Below are positions 1 to 8,154 of a stretch of 64,000 nucleotides of DNA, in pieces (positions within the stretch are counted from its first letter, which is position 1; the number at the start of each line of letters is the position of its first letter). Position numbers and translations under genes: made by a program. The stretch is from Arenimonas caeni (GTDB lineage Bacteria > Pseudomonadota > Gammaproteobacteria > Xanthomonadales > Xanthomonadaceae): the NCBI RefSeq assembly GCF_003024235.1, contig NZ_KZ679096.1, positions 1 to 64,000 on the forward strand, given 5' to 3'. The notes beneath the pieces are model-generated. The model did not search any database. It was not told the DNA's origin and saw only the letters and a program-made list of their open reading frames with translations.

Positions 1-78
1 CTGGTCAATTTTCAGCGCGCCTCAACACCCAGGGGGCGACACCTTTTCCGCGCCCATGCCAGGAGCGGTGGCGTCGCA

Positions 79-549
79 TCAGGGCGCACTCCCGTAGAAG
101 TGGGCCCGGAACTCCGCCCGATGCGCTTGGTGGCAGGCAAGGCAGGCCTGCTGCACCTCTGCATAGGCCTGGATGACACCCTCGCCATCACGGCGCTGCG
201 CCGCCGCACCCATCTTCATGGCGGCGTCGTGGGCCTGGCGGTCGGCGGCACGGAACTCAGCAGCATGGCTTCCCAGGAACGCCATGATGCGGGCCTTCTC
301 GGTGAACGGTGGCGCCCGGTGCTTGGCGATTCTGGGCGCAGCTTCAGCCACTGCCTCCCAGTCCTCGCGGGAGATGGCGCCGGCGACGAGCTGCATCTGC
401 TCGCCGAGCTCCTGCATGATCTTTTGCAGCTCCAGCGGATCTTGATCCGCGGCGCCCACGGACGGGGCGAAGAAAAGCGAGAGCGCCAGAAGGACAGTGG
501 CCGCTCCCGAGCCCGAGGGGGATGGCGGGCAAAAAGGCTCAGTAGACAT
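79..549 (-). CDS. Cytochrome c'-like secreted haem protein
   Basis: A 156-residue protein with an N-terminal hydrophobic export signal (about residues 16-33, ending SVGAA) followed by a mostly helical domain. A single CxxCH haem-attachment motif (CLACH, residues 136-140) lies near the C-terminus. One C-terminal CxxCH behind a helical bundle is the arrangement of the cytochrome c' class II fold. It should be a periplasmic haem protein, in electron transfer or gas/redox sensing. It starts with ATG preceded by an AGGAG-like ribosome site. The gene follows the ABC exporter ATPase by 35 bases on the same strand, so it is probably the last gene of the tetR-led operon. Its link with the exporter is unexplained. 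Confidence 0.75.
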   Translation of the reverse strand: MSTEPFCPPSPSGSGAATVLLALSLFFAPSVGAADQDPLELQKIMQELGEQMQLVAGAISREDWEAVAEAAPRIAKHRAPPFTEKARIMAFLGSHAAEFRAADRQAHDAAMKMGAAAQRRDGEGVIQAYAEVQQACLACHQAHRAEFRAHFYGSAP

Positions 550-584
550 GGATCAGGATCTCCTGATGGTTGGAGGGATGAGCC

Positions 585-1310
585 TCAGGGGCCGTCGATC
601 GGCCTGCCCTCTCCCGCTTCTTCATGGGTTACCCCGTCGCGGATGTGATAGATGCGACGGAACGTCGGGATGATCTTCTCGTCGTGGGTCACCACGATGA
701 TTGCGGTTTCGAACTTCTTGGCCATGGCGTTGAGGATGCGAATCACCGCCATGGCGCGGTCACTGTCCAGCGGCGCCGTGGGCTCGTCGGCCAGGATCAC
801 CGGTGGCCGATTGACGAGACCACGGGCTATCGCCACGCGCTGCTGCTCGCCGCCGGAGAGCTGGGAGGGCATGGCCATCGCCCGGTGCTGGACGTCCAGG
901 GCCGTGAGCAGTTCCAGGGCCCGCTCGCGGGACGCACCGTTGGCCATGCCGGCGAGCATCGGAAGCAATGCGACGTTGTCGGTCACGTCCAGGAACGGGA
1001 TCAGGTACGGTGCCTGGAACACGAAACCGATCTTGTCGCGCCGCAGGGCGCGCAGGTCACGCGTGATCCAGCCATTGTCATAGATGACCTTGCCGCCGAG
1101 CGTCATCTTGCCGGCCGTGGGGTCGATCACCGCGCCCAGGCACTTGAGCAGCGTGCTCTTGCCGGAGCCCGAAGGCCCGATGAGTCCGACCACCTCGCCC
1201 GGGGCGACGTGCATGTCCACGCCCTTGAGGGCGTCCACGGCCGAGTCGCCAGAACCGTAGCGCTTGCGCAGGCCCTCGATCTTGATGCCCAGTCCACGTG
1301 ATTCAGCCAC
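585..1310 (-). CDS. ABC transporter ATP-binding protein (DevA/LolD/MacB type)
   Basis: This is the ATPase subunit (241 residues) of a tripartite-type exporter. Visible motifs are Walker A GPSGSGKST (45-53), Q-loop Q100, signature LSGGEQQR (151-158), Walker B VILADE (171-176) and switch H209. The length and the absence of a fused membrane domain match the LolD/DevA/MacB ATPase family, which powers mechanotransmission transporters rather than classical channels. It starts with GTG, overlapping the end of the permease gene by 8 bases, so translation is probably coupled. It should sit at the cytoplasmic face of the inner membrane with the adjacent FtsX-like permease. Confidence 0.93.
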   Translation of the reverse strand: MAESRGLGIKIEGLRKRYGSGDSAVDALKGVDMHVAPGEVVGLIGPSGSGKSTLLKCLGAVIDPTAGKMTLGGKVIYDNGWITRDLRALRRDKIGFVFQAPYLIPFLDVTDNVALLPMLAGMANGASRERALELLTALDVQHRAMAMPSQLSGGEQQRVAIARGLVNRPPVILADEPTAPLDSDRAMAVIRILNAMAKKFETAIIVVTHDEKIIPTFRRIYHIRDGVTHEEAGEGRPIDGP

Positions 1311-2508
1311 CGATCGCCTCCGCAGGATCCACCTTGAGGGCCATCCGGATGGCGATCAGGCTCGCCAGCGCGCAGATGACTAGAACCGAACCGAAGCCCA
1401 TGGCGGCGTCCACGGGCAAGAGCAGCACGTACTTCGGGAACAGTGGTGCGGCGAAGGTCGCCGTGATCTTGCCTACCACGAAGCCGATCACGCCGAGAAC
1501 CAGCGACTGCTGCAGGATCATCCAGGCGATGGTGCTGTTCTTCGTGCCGATGAGCTTGAGGACCGCGATCTCACGGATCTTGTCCATCGTCAGGGTGTAG
1601 ATGATGAAGGCCACGATGGCGGCACTGACGATCGCCAGGATCACCAGGAACATGCCGATCTGCTTGGACGATGTGGCGATGAGCTTGCCAACCAGAATCT
1701 TCTCCATGTCGAGCCGCGTGTAGGCCGTCAGCCGCTTCCACTTCTCGATCTCTTCCGCGGCTAGCTCGGGATCGACCCCCGGACCAAGCCGGACCAGGAT
1801 GGCGTTGACGAAGCTGTTGGTTGCCTGGGAAGCATTGACTGACTCGAGCAGATCAGGCACGCCGGGCCGGTTGAAGGTGGGGTTCTCGGCATTACGCCGG
1901 CGGCTCTGGTGGATGGCGTCGTTGTCGCGCAGGAACTGCGCCTCCTGGGCATCCTTTAGCGGGATGAACACCATCGGATCGCCGCTCGAGGACACCATGC
2001 GCCGCGTCAGGCCGACGACGGTGTACTGGTTTCGACGAATGGTGAGGCGGTCGCCGAGGTTAAAGCCGGTGGCCACGTCAGCCACGGCCTCGTAGTGGCT
2101 GCGCGTGATCTGGCGCCCCGCGATGAGGTACGGGGGCCAGCCGGCGCTTGTTCCGTTGCCACCCGGCGCGATGCCCACGACCATGGCGCGCACATCGGCC
2201 TCGCCCTTGCGCACCTGCATGGTCAGGTAGGTGACGTTGGAGGCCTCTTCCACTCCGGGCATGGCCGAAATTGCCCGATACATGTCGTCATTGACGCTCG
2301 AGGACTCGGCATACGGCCCGAGGGTGCCCTGCTGGACCACCCACAAGTCGGCACCGCTGTTATCAAGCAGGGCCTTGCCGTCGTCCACCATGCCACGATA
2401 GACACCCGCCATGACCAGGGTGACGCCAATCAGCAGACCCAGTCCGATGCCGGTGAAGACGAACTTGCCCCACGAGTGCAGGATGTCCCGGCCGGCCAGA
2501 CTGATCAC
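1303..2508 (-). CDS. ABC transporter permease, FtsX/DevC type
   Basis: A 401-residue inner-membrane protein. It has one N-terminal transmembrane helix (about 16-38), a large periplasmic domain (about 40-270) and three C-terminal helices (about 280-305, 330-355, 365-390). This is the four-helix plan of the MacB/FtsX/DevC permeases (MacB_PCD plus FtsX domains). The C-terminus ends KVDPAEAIGG, the characteristic tail of the family. It starts with GTG and overlaps the HlyD stop by four bases. With the ATPase and the adaptor it should form a tripartite exporter. The substrate cannot be told from sequence. DevBCA relatives export glycolipids, MacAB relatives export peptides and macrolides. Confidence 0.92.
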   Translation of the reverse strand: MISLAGRDILHSWGKFVFTGIGLGLLIGVTLVMAGVYRGMVDDGKALLDNSGADLWVVQQGTLGPYAESSSVNDDMYRAISAMPGVEEASNVTYLTMQVRKGEADVRAMVVGIAPGGNGTSAGWPPYLIAGRQITRSHYEAVADVATGFNLGDRLTIRRNQYTVVGLTRRMVSSSGDPMVFIPLKDAQEAQFLRDNDAIHQSRRRNAENPTFNRPGVPDLLESVNASQATNSFVNAILVRLGPGVDPELAAEEIEKWKRLTAYTRLDMEKILVGKLIATSSKQIGMFLVILAIVSAAIVAFIIYTLTMDKIREIAVLKLIGTKNSTIAWMILQQSLVLGVIGFVVGKITATFAAPLFPKYVLLLPVDAAMGFGSVLVICALASLIAIRMALKVDPAEAIGG

Positions 2509-3656
2509 GGAGCGGCTCCCGGCAGCGCTTCAACCTCACGAATCCGGGTGCGGGCTGTCAGGGTGGTCTCGCTGTAGAGAACGACCACGTCGCCTACCTG
2601 CAGGCCATCCAGCACCTGGACGTAGCCTTGGAGGTCCGTCGGACCGGTACGCACTGGTACGAATTCAATATCGCCGTCGACTACTTTCCAGACGCCGATG
2701 ACATGATCCACCCGGCGCAGCGCCGCCGAGGGAATGGCGAAGGCGGCCTTGCGCACCGGCAGGTGCACGGTCAGGTGAACAATCTCGCCCAGCGGCGGCA
2801 GCGGTTCGACCTCCTCCGCGAACGCGACCTTGGCGACGGTTTCCTCGGTCACCGGATCAGCCTTGGGTTCGACACGCACGACTTCGCCGCCAAAGAACTC
2901 GCCCTCACGGGAGCGCAACTCGATTACGGCCGGCAGCCCCGCCACGAGCCCATTGGCGCTGACCTGATCGAAGCGGGCGTTGAGCCAGACTTCGCCGGGT
3001 TCGATTACCTCGATCACCGACTGGCCAGCGACGACCGTCGTGCCCGGATCTGCCGTACGCGCGGCGACGATACCGTCGACCGGCGCACGCAGGATAAGGC
3101 TGTCTCGCTGCCTCTCCACGGCCCTGACGTCGGCACGGGCGCGGGCAATCTCCTTGTGACCGGCGTTGAGCGCCGACTCCGCGATCCGCAGCTCCTGCCG
3201 CTTGGTGATGACCTGCTCTTCGCTGACGACATGGGCCGTGAAGAGTTTTTCGTAACGATCCGCCTGGGAGGCCGCGAACGCATGGCGCGCCTCGAGCTCC
3301 GAGAGGGCGGCCTCGGCGCGGTCCGCTGCGGCTCGCAGGGCGTCGAGTCGCTGGTCCAGGTCGACGGGGTCCAACTCGGCCAGTATTTGGCCGGCTTCGA
3401 CCGGGTCGCCGGGCTGCACCTCGACCCGCAGCAGCCGGCCGGGGGTGATCGGTCCAACGCGATGGGCGTAGCGGGCTTCGACCGTGCCAACGCCAGCAAT
3501 CTGGGGCTTGAGCTCGCGCATGGTCACGGAAGACGTGGTGACCGACACCGGCGCCATCGGGCCGGATCGAATCACGACGTAAATGAACAGGGCAACGATG
3601 GGGATCGCCACTGCGATCAGGCCCAGGGTGCGCCGGGAAACGGCGGTGAATTTCAT
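2505..3656 (-). CDS. HlyD-family periplasmic adaptor (membrane fusion protein)
   Basis: A 383-residue adaptor with an N-terminal membrane anchor (about 10-28, LGLIAVAIPIVALFIYVV). A lipoyl half-domain (VGTVEARYAHRVGP...), an alpha-helical hairpin rich in Ala/Glu/Arg (about 100-190), the second lipoyl half and beta-barrel domains follow. It bridges the permease to an outer-membrane channel. No TolC-like gene is present in the window, so the exit channel must be encoded elsewhere. The gene starts with ATG in an ATGA overlap with the tetR stop, so it is co-translated with the regulator. Confidence 0.92.
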   Translation of the reverse strand: MKFTAVSRRTLGLIAVAIPIVALFIYVVIRSGPMAPVSVTTSSVTMRELKPQIAGVGTVEARYAHRVGPITPGRLLRVEVQPGDPVEAGQILAELDPVDLDQRLDALRAAADRAEAALSELEARHAFAASQADRYEKLFTAHVVSEEQVITKRQELRIAESALNAGHKEIARARADVRAVERQRDSLILRAPVDGIVAARTADPGTTVVAGQSVIEVIEPGEVWLNARFDQVSANGLVAGLPAVIELRSREGEFFGGEVVRVEPKADPVTEETVAKVAFAEEVEPLPPLGEIVHLTVHLPVRKAAFAIPSAALRRVDHVIGVWKVVDGDIEFVPVRTGPTDLQGYVQVLDGLQVGDVVVLYSETTLTARTRIREVEALPGAAP

Positions 3657-4261
3657 CGTTGTGCCTCCAGGCCGCGGCGATAGATCGCAAACGCCTTGGG
3701 CGCTTCAGCCTTGAGCACCTTGGGGTCACCCGCCAGCATCGACTGCATGACGATCCCCTGGATCAGGCCGATGAACAGGATCGACGCGGTATCCGGGTCC
3801 GTTTCGGGCGCGATCTCGCCCAGGGCGATACCGTGCTGGATCTGTACCCGCAGCCGGTCGGAATAGCGCGCCATCAGAGTCCGGGCCATTTCCTTCGCGG
3901 GACTGGACTCCTTGCGCTGCAGCTCACTGAACATCATGCGGGGGATGCCCGGATGCTCGGACACGAATTCGATATGGCTGAGGAACATGGCCTCCATGGC
4001 GGCCAACGGCGACTCGACGCCAGCGGCAGCGCGCTCGATGCGATGCAGGAGGCGGGTGGTCACCCACTCCATCACCGCTTGCCAGATGGCGTCCTTGGAG
4101 GGGAAGTGGCGGAACAGGGCGCCCTGGGTCAGCTTCATGTGCTTTGCGATGGCCGAGGTGGTGATCTCGGCTGGATTGCTCTCGCCCGCCAACGCCACGA
4201 CGGCTTCCACCGTGACGGTGCGGCGCTCGTCGGCGGGCAGGTGCTTGGGATGCGTGCTCAC
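3653..4261 (-). CDS. TetR/AcrR-family transcriptional regulator of the exporter operon
   Basis: A 202-residue regulator. The N-terminal helix-turn-helix (about residues 28-58, ending in the TQGALFRHFPSKDAIW signature) binds DNA, and the divergent C-terminal domain would bind an unknown ligand. It starts with GTG preceded by GGAG at good spacing. It is the first gene of the minus-strand exporter operon, so it is probably autoregulated. The imperfect palindrome at 4284-4297 lies about 23 bases upstream of its start, and a close copy at 4526-4539 precedes the divergent nuclease operon. I infer that this TetR controls both. Confidence 0.93.
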   Translation of the reverse strand: MSTHPKHLPADERRTVTVEAVVALAGESNPAEITTSAIAKHMKLTQGALFRHFPSKDAIWQAVMEWVTTRLLHRIERAAAGVESPLAAMEAMFLSHIEFVSEHPGIPRMMFSELQRKESSPAKEMARTLMARYSDRLRVQIQHGIALGEIAPETDPDTASILFIGLIQGIVMQSMLAGDPKVLKAEAPKAFAIYRRGLEAQR

Positions 4262-4283
4262 AGGTCGCTCCGTGATATGTGCG

Positions 4284-4297
4284 AGTGAGTGCTTACT
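4284..4297. promoter_or_regulatory. Putative TetR operator 1, upstream of tetR
   Basis: AGTGAGTGCTTACT is an imperfect palindrome (10 of 14 positions symmetric). It is 23 bases upstream of the tetR start codon. Twelve of its 14 bases match the site at 4526-4539 in the same divergent region. Size, symmetry and place suit a TetR-family operator. Binding is inferred. Confidence 0.6.
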
Positions 4298-4525
4298 ATC
4301 TTTGGTGGCGGTGACGACGTCAAGCCCTAGGGCCGGACTCCAACGTCTCGATGGGGAACGGTTCAGCCAACACCGGCCTATCTGCGGCTGACGAATCGGC
4401 CTTATACCCGCTATTTCAGGCGGTTTCCTTGAGCCGTCGAGCCCGATTTGGCCCGCTGTGACCGGGCCGCCGGTCCGGCCCTAAGGGCTGGTGCGCTTGC
4501 CGTCGCCAAGCGGTAGGATTAAGGT

Positions 4526-4539
4526 AGTGACCGCTTACT
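4526..4539. promoter_or_regulatory. Putative TetR operator 2, upstream of the nuclease-LOG-LpxR operon
   Basis: AGTGACCGCTTACT matches operator 1 at every position except the central two (GT replaced by CC). It follows a weak promoter-like element (4497-4525) and precedes the GTG start at 4692. This repeat suggests that the divergent plus-strand operon is in the same regulon as the exporter. Confidence 0.6.
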
Positions 4540-4691
4540 TTGCTCGACGGGATACCCCGCCGCCAGGTTCACCGCCGGCGCGCCGGCAGACTCCTCCCCT
4601 CCCCGCCCGGCGGGACGGAGGCGAGCCACCCTCCAGGCGCTGCGATCTCCCCGTGATCCCAGGCAGCGCCGGCCGAAGAAGGTCACCCCAC

Positions 4692-6104
4692 GTGAAGATC
4701 CATTTTCTCGGCGCAGCCCGTGAAGTCACGGGCTCCTGCTACCTCATCGAGACCGAACACGTCCGCTTCCTGGTCGATTGCGGCATGGTCCAGGGCGGGC
4801 GTGAGTCCATGGCACGCAACCATGCTCCCTTCCCTTTCGACCCCACCACCATCGACTTCGTGCTGCTCACCCATGCCCACATCGACCACAGCGGCCTCTT
4901 GCCCAAGCTGACCCGCCATGGGTTCGAGGGCCCGATCCACACGGTGTCGGCCACGCGCGATTTGCTCGAGGTGATGCTCCGCGATAGTGCCCACATCCAG
5001 GAGTCGGACGCCGAACGGGCGGCACGGCGCCGAGCCAAGCAGCGAAAGCCACCTCGCCCGGAGGAAGCAGCGATCTACGGCATGGCGGATGCAGAGCAAG
5101 CCTTGCGGCAGGTGCGTCCCTGCGCCTACGACCAGCGCGTGGAGCCCCGCCCTCACGTCATGTGCCTGTTCCGCGATGCCGGCCACATCCTGGGCTCGGC
5201 CATCATTGAGGTCTGGGTTTCCGAAGGCGAAAAGACCACCAAGATTGTCTTCAGCGGCGACCTTGGTCAGCCGGGACGCCCGATCCTGCGGGACCCCACC
5301 CCCATCGAAGACGCCGACCTGCTCTTCATCGAGTCAACCTACGGCGACCGCTCCCACAAGGACCAGGAAGCCACCCGCGAGGAATTGGCGGGCATCGTCG
5401 AGCACACCCTCGCCGGCGGGAACGTCATCGTCCCGGCTTTCGCCGTGGGGCGTACCCAGGAAGTCATCTACCACCTGCACCGGCTGACCCGTGAGGGCCG
5501 GATCGCCCCCTTGAATATCGTGGTCGACTCGCCCATGGCCACGCAGGCGACCCGCATTACGCAGAAACATGCGGCCCTGTTTGATGAAGCCGCCCGGGAG
5601 CTGGTGCAGTGGAAGGAGGCCGGCACGGGCCTGCCGCGCCTGCGGTTTACCGAGACGGCGCAGGAGTCCATGGCGCTCAACAACGTCCGCTCTGGGCTGA
5701 TCATCATCTCGGCCAGCGGCATGTGCGATGCCGGTCGGATCCGCCATCACCTGTTCCACAATCTCAGCCGGCGCTCGTGCGCGGTCCTGATCACCGGCTA
5801 CCAGGCACGCGGCACCCTGGGGCGGCGCCTGGTGGAGGGCCAGCAAACCGTGCGCCTGCTCGGCCAGGACGTGCGGGTCCGGGCCAAGATCCACACGGTC
5901 GGCGGTTTGTCCGCCCACGCAGACCGCGAAGCCCTGCTCGCTTGGGCGGAGGGGTTTCGAAAGCCGCCCCGACAGGTGTTCGTGGTCCATGGCGAGGATG
6001 CCTCGGCCCAGGCCTTGGCCAGCGCGCTCAATAGCCGCCCGGGTTGGACGGCGACCGTGCCTCGCGTGGGCGAGGTGTACGAGCTGCCGGGGGCCAGCGC
6101 ATGA
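4692..6104 (+). CDS. Beta-CASP metallo-beta-lactamase fold RNase-like hydrolase
   Basis: A 470-residue protein of the RNA-metabolising metallo-beta-lactamase group (COG1236, CPSF73/Ysh1-like). Visible are HAHIDHSG (HxHxDH zinc motif, 61-68), the GHILGSA and FSGDLG motifs, FIESTYGDRSH, a beta-CASP insert and the late SAHAD motif that defines the RNA-processing branch. The GTG start at 4692 is chosen because AGAAGG lies 9 bases upstream and the protein then begins KIHFLGAAREVTGSCYLIE, the usual family start. A longer reading frame back to 4491 adds only a low-complexity Pro/Arg leader. It should act on RNA or single-stranded nucleic acid in the cytoplasm. It overlaps the next gene by ATGA. Confidence 0.9.
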   Translation: MKIHFLGAAREVTGSCYLIETEHVRFLVDCGMVQGGRESMARNHAPFPFDPTTIDFVLLTHAHIDHSGLLPKLTRHGFEGPIHTVSATRDLLEVMLRDSAHIQESDAERAARRRAKQRKPPRPEEAAIYGMADAEQALRQVRPCAYDQRVEPRPHVMCLFRDAGHILGSAIIEVWVSEGEKTTKIVFSGDLGQPGRPILRDPTPIEDADLLFIESTYGDRSHKDQEATREELAGIVEHTLAGGNVIVPAFAVGRTQEVIYHLHRLTREGRIAPLNIVVDSPMATQATRITQKHAALFDEAARELVQWKEAGTGLPRLRFTETAQESMALNNVRSGLIIISASGMCDAGRIRHHLFHNLSRRSCAVLITGYQARGTLGRRLVEGQQTVRLLGQDVRVRAKIHTVGGLSAHADREALLAWAEGFRKPPRQVFVVHGEDASAQALASALNSRPGWTATVPRVGEVYELPGASA

Positions 6105-6994
6105 GCGCCGCCAATGACGAAGCCCTGGTGCCACCGGAGGGCCTGGCCGAGCAGATTGCCTCAGCCAGCGCCTACCGCCTGGCCCACGAGGATACGGATC
6201 TGCTGTCGTCCGACGACCTCAGGCCCCTGCGCCTGCAGCTCGAGTTCCTCAAGCCCGAACGGGCCATGCGGGCAGCCGGCATCCAGTCAACCATCGTGGT
6301 TTTCGGCGGGGCCCGGATCCTGTCACTGGAGGCGGCTGCGGCCCAGCTTGACGAAGTCCAGGCACTTCATCGGTCGGATCCTGACCGGCCGAACGCGCAC
6401 CGGGAAATGTTCGCCGCCCGGCGGGCGGTGAAGTACTCGCGCTACTACCTCGAGGCCCAGCGATTCGCGTCACTGGTCTCGAGCCGCTTTCAGCGGGAGG
6501 GCCGCCGTGAGTTCGTGGTGGTCACGGGCGGTGGCCCGGGCATCATGGAGGCGGCCAACCGGGGCGCCTACCAAGTCGGGGCTCGTTCGGTGGGCCTGAA
6601 CGTAACCCTGCCCCACGAACAGAAGCCCAATCCCTACATCACCCCGGAATTGGCTTTCCGGTTCCACTACTTCTCCCTGCGCAAGATGCACTTCCTGCTC
6701 CGGGCAAAGGCGCTGGTGGCTTTCCCCGGGGGCTACGGCACGCTCGATGAGCTCTTCGAGGTCCTCACCCTCGTGCAGACCGGGAAGATGCCCAAGGTCC
6801 CCGTGATCCTGGTGGGCTCGGCCTTCTGGAAAAGCCTGATCGACTTTGACTTCCTCGTTGAAGATGGGCTGATCTCGCCTGAGGACCTGAAGCTGTTCTC
6901 GTACGCAGAGTCCGCAGAAGACATCGTCCGGCAGCTCGAGGCTTTCTATGGTGGGCACGTGCCGGATGCCAGCCACCCGGAGTGGGTGCCATGA
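6101..6994 (+). CDS. LOG-family protein (nucleoside monophosphate phosphoribohydrolase-like)
   Basis: A 297-residue protein with the Rossmann-like LOG domain in its second half. GGGPGIMEAANRG and PGGYGTLDELFE are the two conserved motifs that bind the nucleotide and carry the catalytic Arg/Glu. The family cleaves the N-glycosidic bond of nucleoside 5'-monophosphates (cytokinin-releasing LOG, or PpnN-type pyrimidine/purine 5'-nucleotidase). An N-terminal extension of about 100 residues makes it longer than minimal LOG proteins of about 190. It starts by ATGA overlap with the nuclease and ends in ATGA overlap with the outer-membrane protein, so the three are translationally coupled. A link to RNA turnover through the nuclease partner is inference. 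Confidence 0.9.
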   Translation: MSAANDEALVPPEGLAEQIASASAYRLAHEDTDLLSSDDLRPLRLQLEFLKPERAMRAAGIQSTIVVFGGARILSLEAAAAQLDEVQALHRSDPDRPNAHREMFAARRAVKYSRYYLEAQRFASLVSSRFQREGRREFVVVTGGGPGIMEAANRGAYQVGARSVGLNVTLPHEQKPNPYITPELAFRFHYFSLRKMHFLLRAKALVAFPGGYGTLDELFEVLTLVQTGKMPKVPVILVGSAFWKSLIDFDFLVEDGLISPEDLKLFSYAESAEDIVRQLEAFYGGHVPDASHPEWVP

Positions 6995-8154
6995 GTCGCC
7001 GAACACCGAGCCCACCGGGGCTGCCATTATCCTTGGCGTCAATGCGACTGGCGGCGTGCGTAGTCGCGCTGGCTGGAGCGACCCTCAGCGAGTCCACCGC
7101 CCAGGCCACGGAATCGTGTGAGTCGGGCTCCGGCTTTGAGCTTCGGGGCGGCAGCCTACGCCTGGAGAACGACCTGTTTGCCGGGACAGATCAGAACTAC
7201 ACGAACGGCGTATCGGTCACCTTGGTCTCACAGGACCGCCGACCAGGCATGTCCCGGGATTGCCTGCCCGGGCTCTTGCGAGTCCAGGCCCGGCTCATCG
7301 ATGCCGTAAACCCAGGGTTCTGGGCAGGCGATCCGAGGACGACACGCGAGAATGTCGTGGTGAAATTCGGGCAGTCGATGTACACCCCCGAGGATTACGC
7401 GCGGACTGACCTGATCGAGAACGATCGCCCCTACGCGGGCCTGCTCTATGTCGGCTCGTCTTGGAACCGACGTCACCCGCTGCCAACCCCGGGGCGCGAA
7501 GTCCTCGACACGCGCGAGGTGACCCTCGGCGTGATTGGGCCGCTCTCGCTCGCCGAGCAGTCCCAGACCCTCGTCCACGAGCTGATCGGCGAGGACACCT
7601 TCCAAGGCTGGGAACATCAACTGGAGAACGAACCGGCCTTCCAGGTCGCTGCGGACCACAAGGTCCGGTATCGGAGCAATCCTTTTGGCCAGACTGGCGC
7701 ATGGGCCATGGACCAGATCACTAGCCGGGGGTTTCGGTTCGGCAATATTGAGACGTCAGCCACCCTGAGTTGGGAGGGGCGTTTCGGCCGGGACCTGCCG
7801 GACGATTTCGGTACCTACCCGATCCGCCCCGGCGCCGAGAACCGCTCGCCCATGGCGGCCGGGCAGACCCAAAGCCAGGATCTCACCACCTCTCTGGGCG
7901 GCCACTTCTTCGTCCTACTGGAGGCCAAGGCAGTTGGGTACGACTTCTCCCTGGATGGCAACCTGTTCGAAGACAGTCACGCGGTGAGCCGCCGCCCCTT
8001 GGTCGGACAGGTCGCGATCGGCTTCGCCCTGCAAGGCTCAATCTTCGGGCGACGAACAAAGTTCGCGGTCATGCGTGTCTTCAAGACTCGAGAGTTTGAT
8101 GAGCAGGAATCACGCCATGCCTACGGCTCGATTGCACTGAGCATGGACCTCTAG
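6991..8154 (+). CDS. LpxR-like outer-membrane protein (lipid A 3-O-deacylase family, DUF2219)
   Basis: A 387-residue exported protein. After a signal sequence (MRLAACVVALAGATLSESTA, starting at an internal ATG at 7042), it carries the DUF2219 signatures ENDLFAGTDQNYTNG, NDRPYAGLLY, and a VHELIG...GWEHQLENE segment that supplies the family's His/Glu. Salmonella LpxR removes the 3'-acyloxyacyl chain of lipid A in the outer membrane as a 12-strand barrel. ATG 6991 is preferred because it overlaps the LOG stop (ATGA), but 7042 gives a more usual signal-peptide length. Its TAG stop shares the CTAG sequence with the probable original stop of the convergent deacetylase gene. Confidence 0.85.
   Translation: MSRRTPSPPGLPLSLASMRLAACVVALAGATLSESTAQATESCESGSGFELRGGSLRLENDLFAGTDQNYTNGVSVTLVSQDRRPGMSRDCLPGLLRVQARLIDAVNPGFWAGDPRTTRENVVVKFGQSMYTPEDYARTDLIENDRPYAGLLYVGSSWNRRHPLPTPGREVLDTREVTLGVIGPLSLAEQSQTLVHELIGEDTFQGWEHQLENEPAFQVAADHKVRYRSNPFGQTGAWAMDQITSRGFRFGNIETSATLSWEGRFGRDLPDDFGTYPIRPGAENRSPMAAGQTQSQDLTTSLGGHFFVLLEAKAVGYDFSLDGNLFEDSHAVSRRPLVGQVAIGFALQGSIFGRRTKFAVMRVFKTREFDEQESRHAYGSIALSMDL

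Larger units (their letters stand above)
4262..4691. other. Divergent intergenic region with two matching palindromes
   Basis: 430 bases separate the tetR start from the GTG start of the nuclease gene. An in-frame extension of the nuclease frame exists back to 4491, but it is Pro/Arg-rich and looks non-coding. The region holds the two TetR-type sites annotated separately. It also holds a GC-rich inverted repeat at about 4464-4480 (gggccgccggtccggccc). A weak sigma70-like promoter for the plus strand may lie at 4497-4525: TTGCCG, 17 bases, then TAAGGT. I see nothing else in it. Confidence 0.6.
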
